A DNA stretch of 64,000 nt from Streptococcus mitis NCTC 12261 (GTDB taxonomy: Bacteria; Bacillota; Bacilli; Lactobacillales; Streptococcaceae): NCBI RefSeq assembly GCF_000148585.2, contig NZ_CP028414.1:611501-675500 (forward strand), in the 5' to 3' direction. Shown one piece after another: positions 1-7,111 of the stretch; position 1 is the first letter of the stretch, and the number at the start of each line of letters is the position of its first letter. The translations under genes were made by a program, and so were the position numbers. Below the pieces are notes generated by a model. It was not told the DNA's origin. It did no database searches and saw nothing but the letters and a program-made list of their open reading frames with translations.

Positions 1-103
1 GTTGACGGATAGAAGGCAGTCGGCTACCCGTTGGAAAGCGTCCAGACTCGATACTATTTTTTAGATAAGCTACGACCTCTTGGTACTTGCTTTGTTTCTT
101 CAT
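1..103 (-). CDS. GntR/MocR-family regulator, N-terminal fragment
   Basis: Reading the minus strand from an ATG at 103-101 gives MKKQSKYQEVVAYLKNSIES followed by GRFPTGSRLPSIRQ. This is the typical opening of a GntR winged helix-turn-helix, where the conserved LPS.R motif starts the DNA-recognition region. A GGAGG ribosome site lies 6 bases upstream of the ATG. The gene leaves the window at base 1, so only about 34 codons are visible. MocR-type regulators carry an aminotransferase-like domain after this HTH, but that part is outside the window, so the subfamily is inference. It is divergent from budA. Confidence 0.75.
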   Translation of the reverse strand, partial: MKKQSKYQEVVAYLKNSIESGRFPTGSRLPSIRQ

Positions 104-128
104 TCCAGACCTCCCTTGATTTTGTTAC

Positions 129-157
129 ATTGTACCCTTTTTTTTCTTTCTTGGCAA
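129..157 (-). promoter_or_regulatory. Promoter of the GntR-family gene
   Basis: On the minus strand TTGCCA (157-152) and TACAAT (134-129) are separated by 17 bp. They lie about 26 bp upstream of the GntR start codon. Confidence 0.6.
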
Positions 158-177
158 TGTCTAGGGTGTTTCTCTCG

Positions 178-206
178 TTCACATCTAGGGGCAAATGTGG
201 TATACT
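178..206 (+). promoter_or_regulatory. Promoter of budA
   Basis: TTCACA (178-183) and TATACT (201-206) are spaced 17 bp, with a TG one base before the -10. A transcript from here would carry the whole BOX repeat at 229-365 in its 5' untranslated region. Confidence 0.55.
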
Positions 207-228
207 TAGGAGTAACATTTATAGAATA

Positions 229-365
229 ATACTCTTCGAAAATCTCTTCAAACCACGTCAGCTTCGCCTTGCCGTATATATGTAGTTCTATCTACAACTT
301 CAAAGCAGTGCTTTGAGCAACCTGCGGCTCGCTTCCTAGTTTGCTTTTTGATTTTCATTGAGTAT
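229..365 (+). repeat. BOX element 1
   Basis: This is a BOX repeat of Mitis-group streptococci. It begins ATACTCTTCGAAAATC, contains the boxA core (the reverse complement resembles the BOXA1R primer target, CGTCAGC...GCCTTGCCGTA), a boxB-like AGCAGTGCTTTGAG and a boxC end finishing GATTTTCATTGAGTAT. The two ends are imperfect inverted repeats. It lies between the budA promoter and the budA start. Confidence 0.85.
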
Positions 366-382
366 AACAGACAAGAAAGTGA

Positions 383-1114
383 ATGGATAAGAACGTGCAG
401 GAACCAGTGAAATTATTTCAATACAATACCCTTGGAGCCTTGATGGCTGGCCTTTATGGTGGTACCATGACAGTAGGAGAATTGCTAGAGCATGGTGACC
501 TTGGTTTGGGAACCTTGGATTCCATTGATGGGGAATTGATTGTCTTGGATGGCAAGGCTTATCAGGCCAAAGGATCAGGAGAGCAACCAGAAATTGTAGA
601 AGTATCACCAGATGCTCTCATTCCTTATGCAGCAGTAGTACCGCATCAAGCAGAGGTCATTTTCCGCCAGCGGTTTGAGATGACAGACAAGGAATTGGAA
701 GAGCGAATCGAGTCTTATTATGACGGGGAAAATCTTTTCCGCTCTATCAAGATTCGTGGGGAATTTTCACATATGCATGTGCGTATGATTCCCAAGTCGA
801 CACCAGAGACCAAGTTTGCTGATGTCGCAACCCATCAACCTGAATATCGTCGTGACAATGTGGTGGGAACCATCGTTGGTTTCTGGACGCCAGAGATTTT
901 CCATGGAGTCAGTGTGGCAGGCTATCATCTACACTTCATCTCAGATGATTTGACCTTCGGTGGGCATGTCATGGACTTTGTCATCAAGGAAGGGATTATC
1001 GAGGTGGGAGCGGTTGACCAGTTGGACCAACGTTTTCCAGTCCAAGATCGTCAATACTTGTTTGCTAAGTTCAATGTTGACGAGATGAAAAAAGATATTG
1101 AAAAGGCGGAATAG
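383..1114 (+). CDS. budA: alpha-acetolactate decarboxylase
   Basis: The 243-residue protein is a full-length acetolactate decarboxylase, which converts (S)-2-acetolactate to acetoin with loss of CO2. The reaction relieves pyruvate overflow and draws acetolactate away from valine and leucine synthesis. The family zinc ligands appear as two His in GYHLHFISDD (about residues 180-189) and a further His in the GGHVMDF stretch just after; EIFHGVSVAG precedes them. There is no signal peptide, so it is cytoplasmic. The start is the ATG after a purine-rich AAGAAAG. The next gene starts 9 bp after its stop, so the two are probably cotranscribed. Other names for the gene are alsD and aldB. Confidence 0.95.
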   Translation: MDKNVQEPVKLFQYNTLGALMAGLYGGTMTVGELLEHGDLGLGTLDSIDGELIVLDGKAYQAKGSGEQPEIVEVSPDALIPYAAVVPHQAEVIFRQRFEMTDKELEERIESYYDGENLFRSIKIRGEFSHMHVRMIPKSTPETKFADVATHQPEYRRDNVVGTIVGFWTPEIFHGVSVAGYHLHFISDDLTFGGHVMDFVIKEGIIEVGAVDQLDQRFPVQDRQYLFAKFNVDEMKKDIEKAE

Positions 1115-1123
1115 GAGAAGAAA

Positions 1124-1876
1124 ATGACCATTCATATCATTATTACCATGTTGCTGTTGCTGGCTTTCTTGATAGGAAGCATTTGGTATGCCAAAAAGAA
1201 ACACCAGATTAATCTAGCTGTCTTGGGCTTGGGGGCTGTTGCCTTCTTTGTCTCTTCACAGATTTTGGAAAAACTGGTGCATATCTTGGTTTTACATCCT
1301 CAAAAAGACGGTAGTATTGCCCTCTTACAAGACCATCCGCTTGTCTATATCATCTATGGCCTAGCCATGGCAGCATTTTTTGAGGAAACGGCTCGTCTTA
1401 TTTTCTTCAAATGGTTGGAGAAAAAGAGAAGTTTGGAAAAGGCAGATGCCTTGGCTTATGGATTGGGGCATGGTGGCTTGGAGTTGATTTTCCTAGGTCT
1501 TACTAGTTTGATTAATCTCTACATCGTTCTCTCAGCAGTTCAAACTCAGAATCCACAGGTCATGCAATTGCTGTCTGAAAATATGTTAAAAACCATTCAG
1601 TCACTTTCTGTCTGGCAGATTTATTTGCTTGGTTTTGAGCGAATTTTGGCTCTAGGTTTCCAATTGCTTTTGACTGTTTGGGTTTACCAAGCTGTTCGCC
1701 AGAAGAAATGGATTTATCTCCTAGCAGCCTATGGCCTACATGCCTTCTTTGACCTGGCACCATCTCTAGCCCAAGTTGGCTGGCTTACAAGTCCAGTCTT
1801 AGTTGAAGTCATTCTACTAGTTGAACTGATCCTAGTTGCCTATGGAACCAAGGCTATCTTTTGCAAAAAATCATAA
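1124..1876 (+). CDS. YhfC-family intramembrane glutamic protease
   Basis: This 250-residue polytopic membrane protein has about seven hydrophobic segments. It has the YhfC signature: AFFEETAR (about residues 85-92, a glutamate pair in a membrane helix), GLGHGGLE (about 113-120) and a C-terminal GLHAFFDLAP with another conserved His. These motifs place it in the CPBP/Rce1-like glutamic protease superfamily. The substrate is unknown. It follows budA by 9 bp with a GGAGAAG ribosome site, so an operon is likely, although no functional link to acetoin metabolism is evident. Confidence 0.8.
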   Translation: MTIHIIITMLLLLAFLIGSIWYAKKKHQINLAVLGLGAVAFFVSSQILEKLVHILVLHPQKDGSIALLQDHPLVYIIYGLAMAAFFEETARLIFFKWLEKKRSLEKADALAYGLGHGGLELIFLGLTSLINLYIVLSAVQTQNPQVMQLLSENMLKTIQSLSVWQIYLLGFERILALGFQLLLTVWVYQAVRQKKWIYLLAAYGLHAFFDLAPSLAQVGWLTSPVLVEVILLVELILVAYGTKAIFCKKS

Positions 1877-1877
1877 G

Positions 1878-1903
1878 AAAAAGGGGGAAACCTCTTTTTT
1901 TGT
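1878..1903 (+). terminator. Intrinsic terminator after the YhfC-family gene
   Basis: An AAAAAGGGGG / CCTCTTTTT hairpin with a short loop and a run of T closes the budA-yhfC unit. Confidence 0.65.
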
Positions 1904-1954
1904 TTAAAATAAGCCCAAGATTTTTTTAGGGTCGTCAAATGGTCTTAAAAATGG

Positions 1955-1960
1955 TATAAT
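1955..1960 (+). promoter_or_regulatory. -10 of the murB promoter
   Basis: TATAAT preceded by TGG (extended -10), 29 bp before the murB ATG at 1990. The -35 is weak (TCGTCA region). Confidence 0.55.
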
Positions 1961-1989
1961 GGAATGAATTTTGTAAAAGGAAGAGTGTC

Positions 1990-2895
1990 ATGTCAGTAAA
2001 AGAAAACATGCTTGAAATCTTAGAAGGGATTGATATCCGTTTCAAAGAACCCTTGCATAGCTATAGTTATACAAAAGTAGGTGGAGAGGCCGATTATTTG
2101 GTCTTTCCACGAAATCGTTTTGAGTTGGCGCGCGTTGTCAAATTTGCCAATCAAGAAAATATCCCTTGGATGGTGCTGGGAAATGCTAGCAACATCATTG
2201 TTCGTGATGGTGGGATTCGTGGATTTGTTATCTTGTGTGACAAGCTCAATCATGTTTCCGTTGATGGCTATACCATCGAAGCTGAGGCTGGTGCTAACTT
2301 GATTGAAACAACTCGCATTGCCCTCCGTCATAGTTTGACTGGTTTTGAGTTTGCTTGTGGTATTCCTGGAAGTGTCGGTGGTGCTGTCTTTATGAATGCG
2401 GGTGCCTATGGTGGCGAGATTGCCCACATCTTACAGTCTTGTAAAATTTTGACCAAGGATGGAGAAATCGAGACCCTATCTGTCAAGGACTTGGCTTTTG
2501 GTTACCGCCATTCAGCCATTCAGGAGTCTGGTGCAGTTGTCTTATCAGCTAAATTTGCCCTAGCCCCAGGAAGCCATCCGGTTATCAAGCAAGAAATGGA
2601 TCGCTTGACGCATCTACGTGAACTCAAGCAACCTTTAGAATATCCATCTTGTGGTTCGGTCTTTAAGCGTCCAGTAGGGCATTTTGCAGGTCAGTTAATT
2701 TCTGAAGCTGGCTTGAAAGGCTATCGTATTGGTGGAGTAGAAGTCTCAGAAAAACACGCAGGTTTTATGATCAATGTCGCTGATGGAACGGCTAAAGACT
2801 ACGAGGACTTGATTGAGTCTGTTATCGAAAAAGTCAAGGAACACTCTGGCGTTACTCTTGAGAGAGAAGTTCGTATCTTGGGTGAAAGCAAGTAG
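1990..2895 (+). CDS. murB: UDP-N-acetylenolpyruvoylglucosamine reductase
   Basis: MurB reduces UDP-GlcNAc-enolpyruvate to UDP-MurNAc with NADPH through a bound FAD, the second committed step of peptidoglycan precursor synthesis in the cytoplasm. The 301-residue protein has the FAD-binding [13 protein letters not shown] (about residues 61-73) and [19 protein letters not shown] (about 125-143). It also has [10 protein letters not shown] (about 218-227), which carries the catalytic Ser/Cys position, and a C-terminal [10 protein letters not shown] with the conserved Glu. Length is normal for the compact class. It lies directly upstream of potABCD in the same direction, the usual streptococcal arrangement. 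Confidence 0.97.
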   Translation: MSVKENMLEILEGIDIRFKEPLHSYSYTKVGGEADYLVFPRNRFELARVVKFANQENIPWMVLGNASNIIVRDGGIRGFVILCDKLNHVSVDGYTIEAEAGANLIETTRIALRHSLTGFEFACGIPGSVGGAVFMNAGAYGGEIAHILQSCKILTKDGEIETLSVKDLAFGYRHSAIQESGAVVLSAKFALAPGSHPVIKQEMDRLTHLRELKQPLEYPSCGSVFKRPVGHFAGQLISEAGLKGYRIGGVEVSEKHAGFMINVADGTAKDYEDLIESVIEKVKEHSGVTLEREVRILGESK

Positions 2896-2912
2896 GAAGC
2901 TGTAGTTGAAAA

Positions 2913-3022
2913 GCTGCTGCTATGTCATGGAAAGGGGGTGAAAGCCTATCGTCAGTGCAGAAGAATGTAGGCAGTTCAATCTCCTACGCGAGGTAGTAGC
3001 GGCCTGACAGAGCCCTGATCTG
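2913..3022 (+). promoter_or_regulatory. Candidate structured leader RNA of potABCD (pseudoknot)
   Basis: The 159-bp murB-potA gap is unusually G+C-rich and can fold compactly. GCTGCTGCTA (2913-2922) pairs with TAGTAGCGGC (2994-3003), 10 bp with two G.U pairs. Inside, GCCTA (2944-2948) pairs with TAGGC (2968-2972). GTCAG in that hairpin loop (2951-2955) can pair with CTGAC (3004-3008), which directly abuts the outer stem, giving a pseudoknot. Competing pairings also exist: TGTCA (2923-2927) with TGACA, and ACAGA with TCTGT (3018-3022). No T-run follows, so any control would act on translation or mRNA stability. I recognise no named riboswitch class. Confidence 0.5.
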
Positions 3023-3054
3023 TTAATCTATGAAAAAGAAGGAATAAATGACAA

Positions 3055-4212
3055 TTGAAAAAACCAATTATTGAATTCAAAAACGTCTCTAAAGTTTTTG
3101 AAGACAGCAACACCAAGGTTCTCAAAGATATCAACTTTGAGTTGGAAGAAGGGAAGTTCTATACTCTTCTAGGCGCGTCTGGTTCAGGGAAATCAACTAT
3201 CCTTAACATCATTGCAGGTTTACTGGATGCTACGACTGGAGATATTTTGCTGGACGGTGTTCGTATCAACGACATCCCAACCAACAAGCGAGACGTCCAT
3301 ACGGTCTTCCAATCCTATGCCTTGTTTCCACATATGAATGTGTTTGAAAATGTTGCCTTTCCACTCCGCTTGCGTAAAATTGACAAGAAAGAAATCGAGA
3401 AACGCGTAGCGGAAGTTCTCAAGATGGTTCAGTTAGAAGGTTACGAAAAACGTTCCATCCGTAAACTCTCTGGAGGACAACGTCAGCGTGTGGCTATTGC
3501 ACGTGCCATCATCAACCAACCTCGTGTGGTTTTGTTGGACGAGCCTTTGTCAGCGTTGGACTTAAAATTACGAACAGACATGCAGTACGAACTGCGTGAA
3601 CTGCAACAACGATTGGGAATCACCTTTGTTTTTGTTACTCACGATCAGGAAGAAGCTTTGGCTATGAGTGACTGGATTTTTGTTATGAACGATGGTGAGA
3701 TTGTCCAGTCAGGAACACCTGTGGACATCTACGACGAGCCAATTAACCACTTTGTTGCCACCTTTATCGGTGAGTCAAATATCTTGCCAGGAACCATGAT
3801 TGAGGACTACTTGGTTGAGTTTAACGGCAAACGCTTTGAAGCGGTCGATGGTGGGATGAAGCCAAATGAACCTGTTGAGGTTGTTATTCGTCCAGAAGAC
3901 TTGCGGATTACCCTTCCTGAAGAAGGCAAGCTCCAAGTTAAGGTCGATACCCAGCTTTTCCGTGGGGTTCACTATGAAATTATCGCCTATGACGAACTTG
4001 GAAATGAATGGATGATCCACTCGACTCGTAAGGCCATTGTTGGTGAGGAAATCGGTCTGGACTTTGAACCAGAAGACATCCACATCATGCGTCTCAATGA
4101 AACCGAAGAAGAGTTCGATGCTCGTATTGAGGAGTACGTAGAAATCGAAGAGCAAGAAGCAGGTCTGATCAATGCAATCGAGGAGGAAAGAGATGAAGAA
4201 AACAAGCTCTAA
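3055..4212 (+). CDS. potA: Spermidine/putrescine ABC transporter ATPase
   Basis: PotA is the ATPase of the polyamine importer PotABCD. The 385-residue protein has Walker [10 protein letters not shown] (about residues 39-47), signature [10 protein letters not shown], Walker B VVLLDEP and the H-loop [10 protein letters not shown]-terminal regulatory TOBE-type domain starts near residue 240. The reading frame has no ATG at its head, so it must start at TTG 3055 (MKKPIIEFK), as I recall for pneumococcus. The ribosome site AAGAAGGA lies 11 bases before this TTG but only 4 bases before an out-of-frame ATG at 3048 that opens an 8-codon ORF. The gene overlaps potB by 20 bp. Confidence 0.95.
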   Translation: MKKPIIEFKNVSKVFEDSNTKVLKDINFELEEGKFYTLLGASGSGKSTILNIIAGLLDATTGDILLDGVRINDIPTNKRDVHTVFQSYALFPHMNVFENVAFPLRLRKIDKKEIEKRVAEVLKMVQLEGYEKRSIRKLSGGQRQRVAIARAIINQPRVVLLDEPLSALDLKLRTDMQYELRELQQRLGITFVFVTHDQEEALAMSDWIFVMNDGEIVQSGTPVDIYDEPINHFVATFIGESNILPGTMIEDYLVEFNGKRFEAVDGGMKPNEPVEVVIRPEDLRITLPEEGKLQVKVDTQLFRGVHYEIIAYDELGNEWMIHSTRKAIVGEEIGLDFEPEDIHIMRLNETEEEFDARIEEYVEIEEQEAGLINAIEEERDEENKL

Positions 4213-4999
4213 ACTCTTTGTAGTGCCCTACATGCTTTGGATTGTACTCTTTGTCCTCGCACCCTTGGTCTTGATTTTCGGACAATCCTTTTTCAACATT
4301 GAAGGTCAGTTTAGTTTAGAAAATTATAAATCTTACTTTGCGTCACAAAACTTGACCTATCTTAAAATGAGTTTCAACTCAGTGCTTTATGCAGGGATTG
4401 TGACCTTTGTGACCCTGCTTATCAGTTATCCGACAGCCCTCTTTTTGACCCGTCTCAAACACCGTCAACTATGGCTTATGCTGATTATCCTGCCTACCTG
4501 GATCAATTTGCTCCTTAAAGCCTATGCCTTTATCGGAATTTTTGGTCAAAATGGCTCTATTAACCAATTTTTGGAATTTATCGGAATCGGTTCGCAACAG
4601 TTGCTCTTTACTGATTTCTCCTTTATTTTTGTCGCAAGCTACATCGAGCTCCCCTTTATGATTTTGCCCATTTTCAATGTCTTGGACGATATGGACAACA
4701 ATCTCATCAATGCCAGCTATGACCTAGGTGCGACCAAGTGGGAAACCTTCCGCCATGTCATCTTCCCTTTATCGATGAATGGTGTGCGAAGTGGAGTTCA
4801 GTCTGTCTTTATCCCCAGCTTGAGCCTCTTCATGCTGACCCGTTTGATTGGTGGGAACCGTGTTATTACGCTGGGAACGGCTATTGAACAGAATTTCCTA
4901 ACCAATGACAACTACGGTATGGGTTCAACCATCGGTGTAATTCTCATCTTGACCATGTTCATCACTATGTGGGTGACCAAGGAAAGGAGAGAACGATGA
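4193..4999 (+). CDS. potB: Polyamine ABC transporter permease PotB
   Basis: This 268-residue permease of the spermidine/putrescine importer has six hydrophobic segments. The coupling-helix EAA-type region is [23 protein letters not shown] (residues about 174-196; first part [12 protein letters not shown]), which docks on PotA. The start is the ATG at 4193 behind GAGGAGGAAAG, inside the end of potA. An upstream in-frame start at 4172 has no comparable ribosome site. The gene ends in an ATGA overlap with potC, which suggests translational coupling. Confidence 0.95.
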   Translation: MKKTSSKLFVVPYMLWIVLFVLAPLVLIFGQSFFNIEGQFSLENYKSYFASQNLTYLKMSFNSVLYAGIVTFVTLLISYPTALFLTRLKHRQLWLMLIILPTWINLLLKAYAFIGIFGQNGSINQFLEFIGIGSQQLLFTDFSFIFVASYIELPFMILPIFNVLDDMDNNLINASYDLGATKWETFRHVIFPLSMNGVRSGVQSVFIPSLSLFMLTRLIGGNRVITLGTAIEQNFLTNDNYGMGSTIGVILILTMFITMWVTKERRER

Positions 5000-5769
5000 A
5001 AAAATTTGCCAACCTTTATCTGGGACTGGTCTTTCTTGTCCTCTACCTGCCAATCTTTTATCTGATTGGCTATGCCTTTAACGCAGGCAATGACATGAAT
5101 AGCTTTACAGGCTTTAGCTTGAGCCATTTTAAAACTATGTTTGGCGATGGTCGCCTTATGTTGATTGTGACTCAGACCTTTTTCTTGGCCTTCCTGTCAG
5201 CCTTGATAGCGACCATTATCGGGACTTTTGGAGCTATTTATATCTACCAGTCTCGTAAGAAATACCAAGAAGCCTTTCTTTCACTCAATAATATCCTCAT
5301 GGTTGCGCCTGATGTTATGATTGGTGCCAGCTTCTTGATTCTTTTTACTCAACTCAAGTTTTCACTTGGCTTTTTGACCGTTCTATCTAGTCACGTGGCC
5401 TTCTCGATTCCTATCGTGGTCTTGATGGTCCTGCCTCGTCTCAAGGAAATGAACGGTGACATGATTCATGCGGCCTATGACCTTGGTGCCAGTCAATTTC
5501 AGATGTTCAAGGAAATCATGCTTCCTTACCTGACACCGTCTATAATTGCAGGTTATTTCATGGCCTTCACCTATTCGCTAGATGACTTTGCCGTGACATT
5601 CTTTGTGACGGGAAATGGCTTTTCAACCCTGTCAGTCGAGATTTACTCTCGTGCTCGCAAGGGGATTTCGCTAGAAATCAATGCCCTGTCTGCCCTTGTC
5701 TTTCTCTTTAGTATTATCCTAGTTGTTGGTTATTACTTTATCTCACGTGAGAAGGAGGAGCAAGCATGA
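4996..5769 (+). CDS. potC: Polyamine ABC transporter permease PotC
   Basis: This is the 257-residue second permease of PotABCD. It has six membrane segments and the docking loop IHAAYDLGASQFQMFKEIML (about residues 157-176), parallel to that of PotB. It starts at the ATG of the ATGA overlap with potB behind AAGGAGAG. It ends in another ATGA overlap with potD, so all four pot genes are read from one message. Confidence 0.95.
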   Translation: MKKFANLYLGLVFLVLYLPIFYLIGYAFNAGNDMNSFTGFSLSHFKTMFGDGRLMLIVTQTFFLAFLSALIATIIGTFGAIYIYQSRKKYQEAFLSLNNILMVAPDVMIGASFLILFTQLKFSLGFLTVLSSHVAFSIPIVVLMVLPRLKEMNGDMIHAAYDLGASQFQMFKEIMLPYLTPSIIAGYFMAFTYSLDDFAVTFFVTGNGFSTLSVEIYSRARKGISLEINALSALVFLFSIILVVGYYFISREKEEQA

Positions 5770-6836
5770 AAAAACTCTATTCATTTTTAGCAGGAATTGT
5801 AGCCATTATCCTCGTCTTATGGGGAATTGCGACGCATTTAGATAGTAAAATCAATAGCCGAGATAGTCAAAAACTGGTTATCTACAACTGGGGGGACTAT
5901 ATAGATCCTGAACTCTTGACTCAGTTCACAGAAGAAACAGGAATCCAAGTCCAGTACGAGACTTTTGACTCCAATGAAGCCATGTATACCAAGATCAAGC
6001 AGGGTGGAACGACCTACGATATTGCCATTCCTAGTGAATACATGATTAACAAGATGAAGGACGAAGACCTCTTGGTACCGCTTGATTATTCAAAACTTGA
6101 AGGTCTTGAAAATATCGGACCAGAGTTTCTCAACCAGTCCTTTGACCCAGGCAATAAATTCTCTATCCCTTACTTCTGGGGAACCTTAGGAATTGTCTAC
6201 AATGAAACCATGGTAGATGAGGCTCCTGAGCATTGGGACGACCTCTGGAAACCAGAGTATAAGAACTCTATCATGCTCTTTGATGGGGCGCGTGAGGTAT
6301 TGGGACTGGGGCTCAACTCCCTCGGCTACAGCCTCAACTCCAAGGATACCCAGCAGTTGGAAGAAACAGTGGATAAGCTCTATAAATTGACTCCAAATAT
6401 CAAGGCTATTGTGGCGGATGAGATGAAGGGCTATATGATTCAGAACAACGCTGCTATCGGTGTGACCTTCTCAGGTGAAGCCAGCCAAATGCTAGAAAAA
6501 AATGAAAATCTACGCTATGTAGTACCGACTGAGGCCAGCAACCTTTGGTTTGACAATATGGTCATTCCCAAAACAGTCAAAAACCAAGACGCAGCCTATG
6601 CCTTTATCAACTTTATGTTGAAACCCGAAAATGCTCTTAAAAATGCGGAGTATGTCGGCTATTCAACACCAAACCTACCAGCTAAGGAACTACTCCCAGA
6701 GGAGAAAAAAGAAGACAAGGCCTTCTATCCAGATGCTGAAACCATGAAACACCTAGAAGTTTATGAGAAATTTGACCATAAATGGACGGGAAAATACAGC
6801 GACCTCTTCCTACAGTTTAAAATGTATCGGAAGTAG
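5766..6836 (+). CDS. potD: Spermidine/putrescine-binding protein PotD
   Basis: This is the 356-residue extracellular substrate-binding protein of the polyamine importer. Hydrophobic residues 7-25 form a signal-anchor, and no lipobox Cys is visible, so it may be membrane-anchored rather than a lipoprotein. The mature part begins KLVIYNWGDYIDPELL. Polyamine-binding features of the family include the acidic and aromatic residues in YNWGDY, IPYFWGT and the region around NNAAIGVTFSGEA. It is the last gene of potABCD and is followed at once by a strong terminator. Confidence 0.95.
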   Translation: MKKLYSFLAGIVAIILVLWGIATHLDSKINSRDSQKLVIYNWGDYIDPELLTQFTEETGIQVQYETFDSNEAMYTKIKQGGTTYDIAIPSEYMINKMKDEDLLVPLDYSKLEGLENIGPEFLNQSFDPGNKFSIPYFWGTLGIVYNETMVDEAPEHWDDLWKPEYKNSIMLFDGAREVLGLGLNSLGYSLNSKDTQQLEETVDKLYKLTPNIKAIVADEMKGYMIQNNAAIGVTFSGEASQMLEKNENLRYVVPTEASNLWFDNMVIPKTVKNQDAAYAFINFMLKPENALKNAEYVGYSTPNLPAKELLPEEKKEDKAFYPDAETMKHLEVYEKFDHKWTGKYSDLFLQFKMYRK

Positions 6837-6853
6837 GAGATTAGCAGTCACGA

Positions 6854-6883
6854 AACGAATCAGTTAATCTGGTTCGTTTTTTT
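6854..6883 (+). terminator. Intrinsic terminator of potABCD
   Basis: AACGAATCAG / CTGGTTCGTT forms a 10-bp stem with one G.U pair and a TTAAT loop, followed by TTTTTTT. Confidence 0.9.
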
Positions 6884-6908
6884 GAAAAAATAGAAATCAT
6901 GGTATAAT
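6882..6908 (+). promoter_or_regulatory. Promoter of the methyltransferase-helicase-nuclease island
   Basis: TATAAT at 6903-6908 is preceded by TGG (extended -10). TTGAAA at 6882-6887 is the best -35, with a short 15-bp spacer. It lies just after the potD terminator and about 70 bp before the leader ORF at 6978. Confidence 0.6.
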
Positions 6909-6977
6909 AGTTTTAGGCTGAGAGTTATTAGAATTGTTTATAGCATCTCTGAAAATTTAATTCTAAAGGAGTTCAAA

Positions 6978-7031
<54 letters not shown>

Positions 7032-7065
7032 CCTAATAAAAATATGTGAAAAATATAGATTGAAA

Positions 7066-7091
7066 CCTACTGAAAATCCAGTAGGCTTTTT
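7066..7091 (+). terminator. Attenuator-type terminator before the methyltransferase gene
   Basis: CCTACTG (7066-7072) pairs perfectly with CAGTAGG (7079-7085) around a 6-base loop, followed by CTTTTT. The methyltransferase ribosome site GGAGG starts at 7101, so no promoter fits downstream and every message for the operon must read through this terminator. Confidence 0.8.
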
Positions 7092-7111
7092 GCGTTTCTT
7101 GGAGGTATCTA

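Noticed and set aside
31..285. Open frame of 84 codons on the plus strand
   Set aside because: It has no ribosome site, runs over the divergent GntR start and into the BOX repeat, and has no protein-like pattern.
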